Made by a program: the position numbers and the translations under genes. Shown in pieces: positions 40,119-48,230 of a DNA stretch of 64,000 nucleotides. Origin of the DNA: Psychrobacter arenosus (lineage in GTDB: Bacteria > Pseudomonadota > Gammaproteobacteria > Pseudomonadales > Moraxellaceae); contig NZ_LR884459.1 of NCBI RefSeq assembly GCF_904848165.1, positions 1,240,001 through 1,304,000 of the forward strand. Reading direction: 5' to 3'. The number at the start of each line of letters is the position of its first letter. Within the stretch, counting starts at the first letter, position 1. The notes beneath the pieces were generated by a model, which made no database searches, was not told where the DNA came from, and was given only the letters and a program-made list of their open reading frames with translations.

Positions 40119-41629
40119 TGACGTTTATCGCAGAGAACACCGGCCCTATTCGTAAAGAACTCTTGGTAGACGGCTATGAAGTGGTCATCGGTATCGAGAT
40201 TCACTGCCAGTTGAATACCGACAGCAAGATTTTCTCTAGCTCGCCTACTGACTTTGGTCATGAGGCCAATACCCAAGCGAATATCGTTGACCTTGGCTTG
40301 CCAGGCGTCTTGCCAGTATTAAACGAAGGCTTAATCGAGCGCGCGTTAAAGTTTGGTTTAGGCGTCAATGCTGAATTGGGTCTTTATAATACCTTTGACC
40401 GTAAAAACTACTTTTACCCTGACTTACCTAAAGGTTATCAAATCACCCAGATGGCCAACCCTATCGTCGGCAAAGGCTATATCGATGTCGTGGTGAATGA
40501 AGGCAGCAAAAATGAATACAGCAAGCGTATGGGCATCACCCGTGGTCATTTAGAAGAAGATGCGGGTAAATCTGTCCACGATGCAGTAGAAGGTATGACT
40601 GGCGTGGATTTGAACCGTGCTGGCACACCATTAATCGAGATTGTCTCTGAGCCGGATATGCGCTCAGCTAGCGAGGCGGTGGCTTATATCAAGGCTATCC
40701 ATCAGTTGGTCACTTGGATTGGTATCTCGGATGCCATCATGGCTGAAGGCTCCTTCCGCTGTGACTGTAACGTTTCAGTCCGCAAGCCTGGTGATGAGTT
40801 AGGCACGCGTACCGAATTGAAAAACCTTAACTCGTTCCGCAATATCGAACGCGCTATCAACAGCGAAATCGAGCGTCAAATCGATGTCATCGAAGACGGT
40901 GGCAAAATCATTCAGGCGACCCTACTGTATGACCCTGAAACTGATAAAACGCGTGCTATGCGTACTAAAGAAGACGCTAACGACTATCGCTATTTCCCTG
41001 ACCCTGACTTGCTGCCTGTACAGATTTCTCAGGAGACAGTCGATGCCGTACGTGCGGCCATGCCAGAGCTGCCAGTTGAGCGTCGTGCTCGTTTTGAGGC
41101 GGAGCTTGGTCTGTCTGAATACGATGCCCGCATCATTACTGGTAGCCGTGAACTCGCCGATTACTTCGAAGCTGTGCTAGCTATCATCGGCACTGAGCAT
41201 GCTAAAACTGCTGCCAACTGGATGATGGGCGAATTGATGGGGGCGCTCAATAAAGATGAGAAAACCATCAATGATACCCCTATCGGCACCGAGCAATTAG
41301 CAGGTCTGATCAAACGTATCAATGACAATACCTTGTCTGGTAAATTGGCTAAGCAAGTCTTTGCGGCTATGTATGAAGGCGAAGGCAGTACTGGCGCTGA
41401 TGCGGCAGATAAGATCATTGAAGCTAAAGGTCTGAAACAAGAGACCGATACGGGTGCTATTAAAGCAATGGTTGAAGAAGTCATCGCGAAAAATGCAGCC
41501 ATGGTTGAAGAGTATAAAGGTGGTAAAGAGAAAGCCTTTAACGGTCTGGTTGGACAAGTGATGAAGGCCAGCCGTGGTAAAGCTAACCCTCAGCAAGTTA
41601 ATGAGATTTTAAAAGAGCTTTTGGGTTAA
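40118..41629 (+). CDS. gatB: Asp/Glu-tRNA(Asn/Gln) amidotransferase subunit B
   Basis: 503-residue kinase subunit that activates the misacylated tRNA and receives ammonia. It shows [12 protein letters not shown] near the N-terminus, the [13 protein letters not shown] motif, and the conserved RCDCNVSVR cysteine segment. The C-terminal YqeY-like tail ends [15 protein letters not shown]. The presence of GatCAB implies that this organism uses indirect aminoacylation for Asn or Gln. Confidence 0.98.
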   Translation: MTFIAENTGPIRKELLVDGYEVVIGIEIHCQLNTDSKIFSSSPTDFGHEANTQANIVDLGLPGVLPVLNEGLIERALKFGLGVNAELGLYNTFDRKNYFYPDLPKGYQITQMANPIVGKGYIDVVVNEGSKNEYSKRMGITRGHLEEDAGKSVHDAVEGMTGVDLNRAGTPLIEIVSEPDMRSASEAVAYIKAIHQLVTWIGISDAIMAEGSFRCDCNVSVRKPGDELGTRTELKNLNSFRNIERAINSEIERQIDVIEDGGKIIQATLLYDPETDKTRAMRTKEDANDYRYFPDPDLLPVQISQETVDAVRAAMPELPVERRARFEAELGLSEYDARIITGSRELADYFEAVLAIIGTEHAKTAANWMMGELMGALNKDEKTINDTPIGTEQLAGLIKRINDNTLSGKLAKQVFAAMYEGEGSTGADAADKIIEAKGLKQETDTGAIKAMVEEVIAKNAAMVEEYKGGKEKAFNGLVGQVMKASRGKANPQQVNEILKELLG

Positions 41630-41650
41630 GCTATTATTAAGTCCATTTTT

Positions 41651-41734
41651 AACCTCATCCTAGCCTTCCCCTGCTAGGGGAAGGTGACACATCTAACCCC
41701 ATCCCAGCCTTCCCCTGCGAGGGGAAGGTGACCT
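41651..41734 (+). repeat. Two 44-bp C-rich palindromic repeats after gatB
   Basis: Two near-identical units begin at 41651 and 41695 (AACCyCATCCyAG followed by a hairpin). Each hairpin pairs CCTTCCCCT with AGGGGAAGG around a 3-base loop and is followed by TGAC. There is no T-tract. They lie between gatB and tRNA-Pro. Confidence 0.75.
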
Positions 41735-41816
41735 ATATCTCTCTCCTAGCCGCTCAATACAACCCTAGGAAATATAAGGTCAGTGGGTTATGACTATAAT
41801 CATTATTGATTTGCGC

Positions 41817-41844
41817 TTGCAAATTGGGTAATAATGAGTAAAAT
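41817..41844 (+). promoter_or_regulatory. Promoter of tRNA-Pro
   Basis: TTGCAA (41817-41822), 16-bp spacer, TAAAAT (41839-41844), ending 10 bp before the first base of the tRNA. Confidence 0.72.
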
Positions 41845-41854
41845 AGTCATCCAT

Positions 41855-41931
41855 CGGGGCGTAGCGCAGTCTGGTAGCGCACTACACTGGGGGTGTAGTG
41901 GTCGCAGGTTCAAATCCTGCCGTTCCGACCA
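41855..41931 (+). tRNA. tRNA-Pro (anticodon GGG)
   Basis: 77-nt cloverleaf with encoded CCA. Acceptor CGGGGCG pairs with CGTTCCG (two G-U pairs), D stem GCGC/GCGC, anticodon stem CTACA/TGTAG with loop CTGGGGG (anticodon GGG), and T arm GCAGG-TTCAAAT-CCTGC. It reads CCC and CCU proline codons. It has its own promoter and terminator and borders the accessory stretch. Confidence 0.97.
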
Positions 41932-41943
41932 AACATAGATATA

Positions 41944-41978
41944 GGGTTAGCTGTCATAGACTGCTAGCCCTTTATTTT
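41944..41978 (+). terminator. Terminator of tRNA-Pro
   Basis: GGGTTAGC pairs with GCTAGCCC (one G-T) around an 11-base loop and is followed by TTTATTTT, 12 bp past the tRNA. Confidence 0.7.
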
Positions 41979-42032
41979 GGGCGTTTTTTGGGTTTAGGGT
42001 GCTCCCCTATCCTGTACTTTTCTAGATAGAAT

Positions 42033-42081
42033 GTTGGTATTATTGTTGGTATAGAGATTGATATCATTGGAATATACCAAC
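42033..42081. repeat. GTTGGTAT direct and inverted repeats beside tRNA-Pro
   Basis: TGTTGGTAT occurs at 42032-42040 and again at 42044-42052. The second copy, GTTGGTATA (42045-42053), is exactly inverted as TATACCAAC at 42073-42081. Such repeated GGTAT arms near a tRNA 3' end resemble the sites next to tyrosine integrases of genomic islands. No integrase gene is present. Confidence 0.5.
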
Positions 42082-42333
42082 ACATTGCTAACTCATGTCT
42101 ACATCAACAAGTTCCTTGATACCAATGAGTACACCACTATCAGCCTAAATTCATCCAATGACGATGATGCTGTTAAATGGTGACCATATACATCATACCG
42201 GCAGCAAAGTGATGTCATTTCATTTTAAGACTATGCTGATTTAACCGGTCAGCAGCTTGTCTTTGCATAAATACCTTACTAACTGGCTTGCACTTTAAAT
42301 AGCCGCTAAAATGCGAGTGACTTTGCATTATTA

Positions 42334-42355
42334 CGGTATATTTTGCGGTATATTT
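42334..42355. repeat. CGGTATATTT direct repeat
   Basis: Two copies of CGGTATATTT lie 12 bp apart (in TTACGGTATATTTTGCGGTA). They resemble the arm-type repeats beside integrases and the nearby GTTGGTAT repeats. Role unproven. Confidence 0.4.
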
Positions 42356-42450
42356 ATAAACTCATACTATTCAACCTAGTCACTATAATACTGACAATAA
42401 ATAATTCATCTTTGATTCTAACGTTCCAACCAAGTTAGTTCGAAGAAAAA

Positions 42451-42484
42451 GCCAGTCATTATTCTCAATGGTTGGCTTTCTTTG
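42451..42484 (+). terminator. Terminator, copy 1 of a duplicated pair
   Basis: GCCAGTCATT pairs with AATGGTTGGC (G-T wobbles) around ATTCTC and is followed by TTTCTTT. No plus-strand gene ends just before it. It is nearly identical to 43527-43560. Confidence 0.65.
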
Positions 42485-42580
42485 TGTGGGAATTGGAGTT
42501 AGCCACTACTCTGTTAATCCTTGTAGGCCTCATATTATTGATATATTTCTAAATCATTTCTTTGTAAATAACGAGCTAAC

Positions 42581-42636
42581 TTACGAAATCCGTAATTCTA
42601 AATAACTTTGAGGTTATATTTTAAAAAAGTTATAAT
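42581..42636 (+). promoter_or_regulatory. Promoter and likely operators of the toxin-antitoxin module
   Basis: Promoter TTGAGG (42608-42613), 17 bp, TATAAT (42631-42636). An inverted repeat ATAACTTT (42602-42609) / AAAGTTAT (42626-42633) spans both hexamers, and TTACG/CGTAA (42581-42595) lies just upstream. Operators overlapping the promoter are typical of autoregulated antitoxin operons. Confidence 0.65.
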
Positions 42637-42652
42637 AACGTGAGGAGTAAGG

Positions 42653-43009
42653 ATGCTTATGTTTACTGTATTGTTTACTGAAGTTTTTACTGAGTGGTAT
42701 AGCGAACTAGACCAACACGAAAAAGATAGCGTAGATGCTGGCTTATATTTATTGATGCAACAAGGCTATCAGTTAGGAAGACCTTATGCTGACACTATCA
42801 AAGGCAGTCGTTTAACGAACCTAAAAGAATTGCGTATTCAGCACGTTGGCAAACCTTATAGGGCTTTCTTTGTATTTGACCCTTTACGCCAGGCAATCAT
42901 GTTATGCGGTGGTGATAAGACAAGTGATAAGCGATTTTACAATCGTATGATAACTCTGGCTGAAAATACCTATCAACAATATTTAGATGATATGGAGACA
43001 GATAAATGA
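42653..43009 (+). CDS. HigB/RelE-superfamily toxin (DUF891, phage Gp49-like)
   Basis: 118 residues. The segments YQLGRPYADTIKGSRLTNLK, ELRIQHVGKPYRAFFVFDP and CGGDKTSDKRFYNRMI are the hallmarks of the DUF891/HigB toxin family, whose members cut mRNA on the ribosome. AGGAG lies five bases before the ATG; a second ATG two codons later is possible. It is the first gene of a three-gene operon, toxin before antitoxin as in higBA. Its stop overlaps the next start as ATGA. Confidence 0.85.
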   Translation: MLMFTVLFTEVFTEWYSELDQHEKDSVDAGLYLLMQQGYQLGRPYADTIKGSRLTNLKELRIQHVGKPYRAFFVFDPLRQAIMLCGGDKTSDKRFYNRMITLAENTYQQYLDDMETDK

Positions 43010-43248
43010 AGCTAACCAATTTTAATGAGCTTTATGAAAATTTTCCTGATGAGCGCAAAGCACGTATTCAAGCAAAAGTGGCTGAAATGAGTAAAATCAT
43101 TGAGCAACATAATGAGCCTGAACAGGTCACTATTGACGGTAATATTATTGCATGGCTAAAGCAAAGCGGCGACGATTATCAGGAGCGTGTTAATGATATT
43201 TTGTCTGAGATGATGCTAGAAGATTTAAGTCGTCATGCCGATACCTGA
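43006..43248 (+). CDS. Small antitoxin-like protein with BrnA-like C-terminus
   Basis: 80 residues. The N-terminus (FPDERKARIQAKVAEM) resembles the leader helix found before the helix-turn-helix in HigA antitoxins. Instead of a helix-turn-helix it continues into VTIDGNIIAWLKQSGDDYQE and RVNDILSEMM, which fits the BrnA antitoxin pattern (a ribbon-helix-helix-like DNA-binding region). It overlaps the toxin by 4 bases and the next gene by 14. Likely an antitoxin or co-regulator; which partner neutralises the toxin is unknown. Confidence 0.7.
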   Translation: MKLTNFNELYENFPDERKARIQAKVAEMSKIIEQHNEPEQVTIDGNIIAWLKQSGDDYQERVNDILSEMMLEDLSRHADT

Positions 43249-43474
43249 TTATATGGCACACTTGCCAAACATACAGCTGGCTAAACTACGTCAGACCCAT
43301 CAGCTGAAACAAAATGATTTAGCCCGTCTCATGGGAGTATCTCAAGCTAATATCAGTAAATTGGAGAATGGAAAAGATATTCACCTATCTACTTTGCTAA
43401 AATATGTTCAATCCCTTGGTGGCGAAGTTACTATTACTGCTAAAATGCCTGATGGTGAAGTCATCTTGATGTAG
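43235..43474 (+). CDS. XRE-family antitoxin (HigA-like helix-turn-helix)
   Basis: 79 residues with a clear Cro/C1-type helix-turn-helix: LAKLRQTHQLKQNDLARLMG, then VSQANISKLENGKDIHLSTL. The C-terminus LLKYVQSLGGEVTITAKMPD matches the end of HigA antitoxins that pair with DUF891 toxins. It lacks the usual N-terminal leader, which seems to sit on the preceding gene. No own ribosome binding site is clear; the start lies inside the previous gene, implying coupling. A duplicated terminator follows 53 bp downstream. Confidence 0.85.
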   Translation: MPIPDYMAHLPNIQLAKLRQTHQLKQNDLARLMGVSQANISKLENGKDIHLSTLLKYVQSLGGEVTITAKMPDGEVILM

Positions 43475-43526
43475 AGTTGAGCACTTTATTAAAATATCAA
43501 TCATATTTAATCGTAATATATTTTGA

Positions 43527-43560
43527 GCCAATCATTATTCTCAATGGTTGGCTTTTTTTA
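43527..43560 (+). terminator. Terminator of the toxin-antitoxin module, copy 2 of a duplicated pair
   Basis: GCCAATCATT pairs with AATGGTTGGC around ATTCTC and is followed by TTTTTTT. It differs from copy 1 (42451-42484) at about two positions. Confidence 0.8.
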
Positions 43561-43694
43561 TGGCAAATTAAGCAACAGACTGAACTAAAGAACCAACTAT
43601 TAACCCACTTGCGCAAACCCGCTAGACATTTGATAAGTCAGCCGTTAGGGTAACAGTGCTGCTATGCTTTTAGCACTATATAAAGAGTTGTCTT

Positions 43695-44657
43695 ATGTCT
43701 GAGTCTACCCTTCTATCCCCTTCCCTAAATACTCCTGCTACCAACCTTAGCTTAGAGCCATGGGAGCACTATCAGCGTCCTTTTGTGCGCGATTTGGCCT
43801 ATGCTTTAGCCTCACCTCCCGTATTGAATAATTGGGTAGACCATCAGCCGCTTGTCAATACGCCAACCGTGACAATGCACTCAGCAGAATTCTGGCAGCA
43901 GCAATTTGTAAATTATAAAGATAGGCTAGCGGTATTAGACACTACTAAAGCTTATCGCGATCTCACCCGATTTCTCATGAATAGACCCAGTCCTTATCGC
44001 CTAGGGTTTCATTTTGAAGGACTGCTGCATTTTTGGTTAAACGATGGTTTTGCGCAGGGCTGTCACCCTTATGAGGTGCTCGCGCATAATGTGCAGCTGT
44101 ATCGTGACAAGCAAACGATTGGGGAGCTCGATTATATCCTGCGTAATCATGATACGGGCGAAGTTGAGCATTGGGAGTTGGCGATTAAGTTTTTCTTGGG
44201 CTCACCGCCTTATGATTATGCCAATTGGGTGGGTATGAACTCGCGGGACAATCTTGAGCGTAAGATGACCCATATGCAAAGCAAGCAGTTTAGGACAGTA
44301 CGGGTAGACATCGACAATCATGATAGCGTTAAGATAGATAAGCGCATCGCTGTGATTAAAGGGCGTTTTTTCTACCCTTATACTGACCCTAGCTTTACTC
44401 GACCGAGCTGGCTAGCCCCTAACCTACCACTACATGCTTGGTATGATGGTAATGACTTAGTGCAATTGGCCACGATTGATACAAGTCAATTGCGCCGCGC
44501 CCATTACGTAGAGTGGTTTACCAAGCGCAGCTTCTATGACAAACATCGCCCTATCATCGAATGGTCAGAGGACTCACCGCCAGAGTCAGGGCTATACTTT
44601 GAGGGTGACAGACCGCTAGTTATCTATTGTCCAAAAGAGCAATCCATTATTAAATAA
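43695..44657 (+). CDS. DUF1853 family protein
   Basis: 320-residue soluble protein of the DUF1853 family, of unknown function. The middle (about 140-165) shows GELDYILRN followed by EHWELAIKFFLG, an Asp...Glu-x-x-x-Lys spacing that looks like a PD-(D/E)xK nuclease-type core. This fold assignment is an inference. The conserved SRDNLERKMTHMQSKQF follows. It stands alone, ending 17 bp from the convergent outer-membrane protein gene. Confidence 0.8.
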   Translation: MSESTLLSPSLNTPATNLSLEPWEHYQRPFVRDLAYALASPPVLNNWVDHQPLVNTPTVTMHSAEFWQQQFVNYKDRLAVLDTTKAYRDLTRFLMNRPSPYRLGFHFEGLLHFWLNDGFAQGCHPYEVLAHNVQLYRDKQTIGELDYILRNHDTGEVEHWELAIKFFLGSPPYDYANWVGMNSRDNLERKMTHMQSKQFRTVRVDIDNHDSVKIDKRIAVIKGRFFYPYTDPSFTRPSWLAPNLPLHAWYDGNDLVQLATIDTSQLRRAHYVEWFTKRSFYDKHRPIIEWSEDSPPESGLYFEGDRPLVIYCPKEQSIIK

Positions 44658-44674
44658 AACTCGCATCCTTATTT

Positions 44675-45874
44675 TTACCAAATATAGCGTCCATAAAGGC
44701 TAACCTCACTACGCTTGGCTTTATCAAACTTGATATCATCCATCAGCAGTTTAATTCCACCGTATTTACTGTCGGCCACTACCCCTAAAGCGCTAGTTTG
44801 CGGTTCTATGAGCCCCGTAATAGTAACTGGCAGAGTATCATTGTCTAGTTCATAACCCGCAGACAGTTGATATAACGTTTGAATGTCGTTCGCTTGTGCA
44901 TGGGCGCCCAATTGCCATTTACTGTTTAATTGGTGCAACAGACTACCTTCGATGCGCCAAGGTAAATCTTGCGTAACATCATTGCTATCTAGCTGACCCT
45001 CAAGAGTATATAGAGGCCGACCGCTAACATCATAGTCCAGTACATAGCGCGTACTGGGCATATCGCGCCATTGCATCCGCCCTAGCAAATCATACCCTTG
45101 CAAATTTAGCGTAGTAGTTGGCGTGAGCTTACCCGCTAGCTGTACATCAAGGGAGTAACCTAGCCCTTTGGGTTTATCGGGATTCCAGCCAAGGTTTTCT
45201 TCACCCAGTGCGGGCTTATCATAATAATAATCTACGGAAGCATCGGCATTATTCACACTATCACGAATATTGCCACTTGCCGCTATAGCTTGGCTAGTGA
45301 GCTGTCCATTGATTTTACCGTCTAGTGCATGTAAACCCTGCCAGATATTTGCTTTTGCTGCCAATTGCCAGTCAGGATTAATAGGATAGCTATAGCCTAT
45401 ATTTGCCCCTACACGCTCATTGTGTGAAGCTTGCAGATATAGCGGATAGGTTTTATCTGCTGCGCCAGAAACTTTATTCTCATATTGCCAATAGACTTGA
45501 GCGGTCTCTTCGCTAAATTGCATGAGATAATCATAACGCCACCCTAGACCATAACTGATAGCACTGCTTGCCGGACGCACATCTATGGCTACTCTGCCTT
45601 GCAAATAAGCATGATCGCCACTGTCTAAGGGCGCATCCCAATCGTTAATAAAGGCAGAAATAGGCTGCGCAGGACTGTGCGCGGTCACCATCATCGAAAA
45701 GTCCACTTTATTGTCCGCAGTGGTTACTTTACTGTTATTAGCTGCTACTTCATTATCCGTAGGTGTTATAGCATAAGCTTGAGGAGTACTGGCTAACCCT
45801 AAGCTAATGAATCCAGTCAGTGCTGCTACTCGGTATGAATGCGGTTGAGTGAATGGGTTAGGGTTACGCCGCAT
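44675..45874 (-). CDS. Putative outer-membrane beta-barrel protein
   Basis: 399 residues from the ATG at 45874. A signal peptide (about 1-34, ending TPQAYA) leads to a mature chain of alternating polar/aromatic strands such as AISYGLGWRYDYLMQF and LGYSLDVQLAG. It ends with VSLYGRYIW, an aromatic C-terminal residue that fits the Bam recognition signal. I do not recognise a named family. A longer in-frame start 27 codons upstream would spoil the signal peptide. It follows the lipoprotein gene on the same strand, though a terminator lies between. Confidence 0.7.
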   Translation of the reverse strand: MRRNPNPFTQPHSYRVAALTGFISLGLASTPQAYAITPTDNEVAANNSKVTTADNKVDFSMMVTAHSPAQPISAFINDWDAPLDSGDHAYLQGRVAIDVRPASSAISYGLGWRYDYLMQFSEETAQVYWQYENKVSGAADKTYPLYLQASHNERVGANIGYSYPINPDWQLAAKANIWQGLHALDGKINGQLTSQAIAASGNIRDSVNNADASVDYYYDKPALGEENLGWNPDKPKGLGYSLDVQLAGKLTPTTTLNLQGYDLLGRMQWRDMPSTRYVLDYDVSGRPLYTLEGQLDSNDVTQDLPWRIEGSLLHQLNSKWQLGAHAQANDIQTLYQLSAGYELDNDTLPVTITGLIEPQTSALGVVADSKYGGIKLLMDDIKFDKAKRSEVSLYGRYIW

Positions 45875-45980
45875 AGTTCTTTTACCTTTCAATAGTGAAT
45901 TCCTTACAGGGTATAAGTTTAAGGATGATATAGGTGCAATTGAGCGCTGCCCCAAAACCTATATATTTTGTAAATAGCCA

Positions 45981-46004
45981 TAAAAAAAGACAGTCGCAAC
46001 TGTC
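45981..46004 (-). terminator. Terminator of the lipoprotein gene
   Basis: Minus strand: GACAGT pairs with ACTGTC around a 4-base loop and is followed by seven T residues, 30 bp past the stop at 46034. Confidence 0.8.
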
Positions 46005-46033
46005 TCTTTTATTAATATTATTGTAAGGCTTAT

Positions 46034-47482
46034 TTATAGCACGATAAGGCTATTGTCCGTAAACTTAGCCGTAATCTTACCTTTATTATCCATCAAGTCA
46101 CCAAAGTCTTTATTACCCACCATGATGTCCGCTAGTTTGCCTGTGCTGTTTTTAATAAATTTATTATCTTTATCGACATTTAAGAGAACAAAAGCGTTGT
46201 TTTGCTTCACCTTGAGCTGGCTACTCTTAACGCTATAATCTGTATTTAAATTGGTTTGACCTTCTACGAATAAGGTTTTGCCTTCGACGGTAGCAGTTAA
46301 GCCTTCAAGTTTAATAACATCACGAGCAGTACGCTTCAAATTAGCTTGGAAATTAAGGGGAATCACAGCACCTTTATCTTTGGTTACTTTACCTTCAAGC
46401 GATAAAAGGATGTCCATACCTACAAACTTGCCGGCTTGCTCTTCTAACTCATAATCCTTATTAAGCTTAATAACTTTCTTCAAGTCTGCTTCATTAGCTT
46501 TCGCATTAACTGTAATTTTAACATCGGTAGCTGGTTTGTCTTTTTTCATATTCCCTGTCAGTTCGATTTGATAAGGGAGGGTAATGAAAAACTCGCTGCC
46601 ATCTGGCAAGGTGTTGGTGACGTCTAAGATAGCAAATTTCAGATTCTTAGCTTCAATCACACTATCATTAGCCACTAACTTGACATCCTTTAAGGTAGCC
46701 ATAGCTTTTTCAAGCTTGATGCCCGCATCATGTGTTTCGTCCAAATCAAAGTCGTCATCAACAGCCACTTTATCGCTAAAGTCACCAGTAATGTTGAGAC
46801 CTTGGTTAGCAGCAGTCAAGCTAATAGCCTCAGCACCTGTGCCAATTTTCAAGCTATTAAAACCAAACTTACCCGCAAAACTCTTTGCAGAGGTATTAGA
46901 AGTCAGTGAATTGATATATCCGTCGTATACGCTAGTAAATTTATCAGTAGAGAGCACGGTTTCTTCATATCTATTCGTTTTTGGGTTATAGATATAATCG
47001 GTATCGCTGCTTTGTACTTCTGTGGTGCCTGATAGCTCAAATTTACCTTGCGGAGTTAATGTAGCCATAAAATTACTATTAGGCTTTAACACTAAACCAC
47101 TCATAGCGGTCATAAAATCTCGGTTATTCGCTAATTTATTGATATCTGCAGCAGTGATTTTGTTTAAGTTTTTCATTTCCATATAGTAGTAGATACCTTG
47201 AGGAACACTTAAAGCATCACTAAAGCGATTCTGCTGCTTATCCGTTAGAATATCACCAACATTTTCATAAGCTGTCTTTACTGCATAATTATCACTAACA
47301 AATAGCTTAGCGGTACGGATCATCTCTTTTGCTTGATCAATTTCAGAAAGACTATTATCTACAGGTGGCGGCACCGGGACGCCAGGCTTAGGAGTAGAAA
47401 CTGTATTGTCATTATCGCTACCACAACCTGCTAAGACTAAAGTACTCGCTAATGCCAAAGCAGAAAGCTTAAATATTTTCAT
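46034..47482 (-). CDS. Large lipoprotein of unknown function
   Basis: 482 residues. Residues 1-20 form a lipoprotein signal with lipobox LAGC (Cys20). The following GSDNDN with an Asp/Asn-rich stretch and a Pro-rich linker (VPVPPP) is consistent with outer-membrane sorting. The rest is rich in short beta strands with repeated patterns such as KFELSGTTEVQ, GLNITGDFSDK and LSLEGKVTKDKG. Together these suggest a long repetitive beta fold, possibly like DUF945 or AsmA-type proteins; this is only an impression. No function is known. Confidence 0.7.
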   Translation of the reverse strand: MKIFKLSALALASTLVLAGCGSDNDNTVSTPKPGVPVPPPVDNSLSEIDQAKEMIRTAKLFVSDNYAVKTAYENVGDILTDKQQNRFSDALSVPQGIYYYMEMKNLNKITAADINKLANNRDFMTAMSGLVLKPNSNFMATLTPQGKFELSGTTEVQSSDTDYIYNPKTNRYEETVLSTDKFTSVYDGYINSLTSNTSAKSFAGKFGFNSLKIGTGAEAISLTAANQGLNITGDFSDKVAVDDDFDLDETHDAGIKLEKAMATLKDVKLVANDSVIEAKNLKFAILDVTNTLPDGSEFFITLPYQIELTGNMKKDKPATDVKITVNAKANEADLKKVIKLNKDYELEEQAGKFVGMDILLSLEGKVTKDKGAVIPLNFQANLKRTARDVIKLEGLTATVEGKTLFVEGQTNLNTDYSVKSSQLKVKQNNAFVLLNVDKDNKFIKNSTGKLADIMVGNKDFGDLMDNKGKITAKFTDNSLIVL

Positions 47483-47690
47483 AAATTATCCCTATATTAT
47501 TTAGACCATCAAAAGTTTTTATAAGTTATTGCTCATCTCGCCCTACACTAAAAATAGTTCTGACAAATAGGGTTAATAAGATACACAGGATAGTAACATG
47601 GGGTTAAGAAACTCACCAAGTGTTTTGTAGATAAGCTTACAAAGTAATATTTTGAGCTAAATATGGAATATATAACCTATTATCATCAAC

Positions 47691-48230
47691 CTATGTTGAA
47701 TAAGCTTCAATAACCTGCAGCACCTCATGACGTAAGATTTCGACACTCGGCATCCGCTCTGCATGAAAGCGTATGATGGGAATACCTGCACTAGCAAGGG
47801 CTTTGTCTTTTTTATCATCCGCTTTTTGTCGCGCGGCGCCCGTATGCGTCCAGTCGTCGAGTTCAATCGCTAATAACGTGGTCTGTGCATCGCCATCGAC
47901 CAAGAGATAATCCACGCTCTGACGGCAAATACGGTTAAACCAAAAGCGCTTGTCTGTCCCTGCTTCATCATTGGGTTCGATTACGCGAGACAATTGCACT
48001 TGGCTAAAAATATAGAACTCTGGTACGGCTTGTTGCAGCTTGCGAAAAAAAAGAACTTCGGTATCCGTCATTAGTGGCATGGGCTCAAAAGGCCAGATAG
48101 CGAGCTCGTCTCCACGGACTGGAGCATCAGTAGGACGTTGACTGGCTTTTGAGGGCCGTTTAGCTTTAATCAGAACGATAAAGAAGATAAAACCGAGTGC
48201 AGCAAATAGGAATAAACTGCCGAATAACAT
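47691..48230 (-). CDS. Membrane-anchored DUF2726 protein
   Basis: 179 residues. One N-terminal transmembrane helix (about 4-22) then a basic cytoplasmic stretch and a DUF2726 domain: FFRKLQQAVPEFYIFSQVQL, RQSVDYLLVDG, and LLAIELDDWTHTGAARQKAD. The pattern V-D-Y-x-L...AIELD resembles the nuclease-like core described for DUF2726 relatives. Its substrate is unknown. It is preceded by the SPOR gene region and has no visible operon partner. Confidence 0.82.
   Translation of the reverse strand: MLFGSLFLFAALGFIFFIVLIKAKRPSKASQRPTDAPVRGDELAIWPFEPMPLMTDTEVLFFRKLQQAVPEFYIFSQVQLSRVIEPNDEAGTDKRFWFNRICRQSVDYLLVDGDAQTTLLAIELDDWTHTGAARQKADDKKDKALASAGIPIIRFHAERMPSVEILRHEVLQVIEAYST

Larger units (their letters stand above)
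41630..42652. other. 1-kb tRNA-containing, partly accessory intergenic region
   Basis: Beyond the tRNA and its signals, it holds two C-rich palindromic repeats (41651-41734), integration-site-like repeats (42033-42081 and 42334-42355), a terminator (42451-42484) and the toxin operon promoter. Between 42082 and 42450 no intact gene was seen; stops interrupt all frames. Confidence 0.5.

Noticed and set aside
42082..42450. Fragments that read like coding sequence (for example TTISLNSSNDDDAVKW) after tRNA-Pro
   Set aside because: Every frame is cut by several stops within short distance, no family was recognised, and no ribosome binding site is present. Too weak to call a pseudogene.
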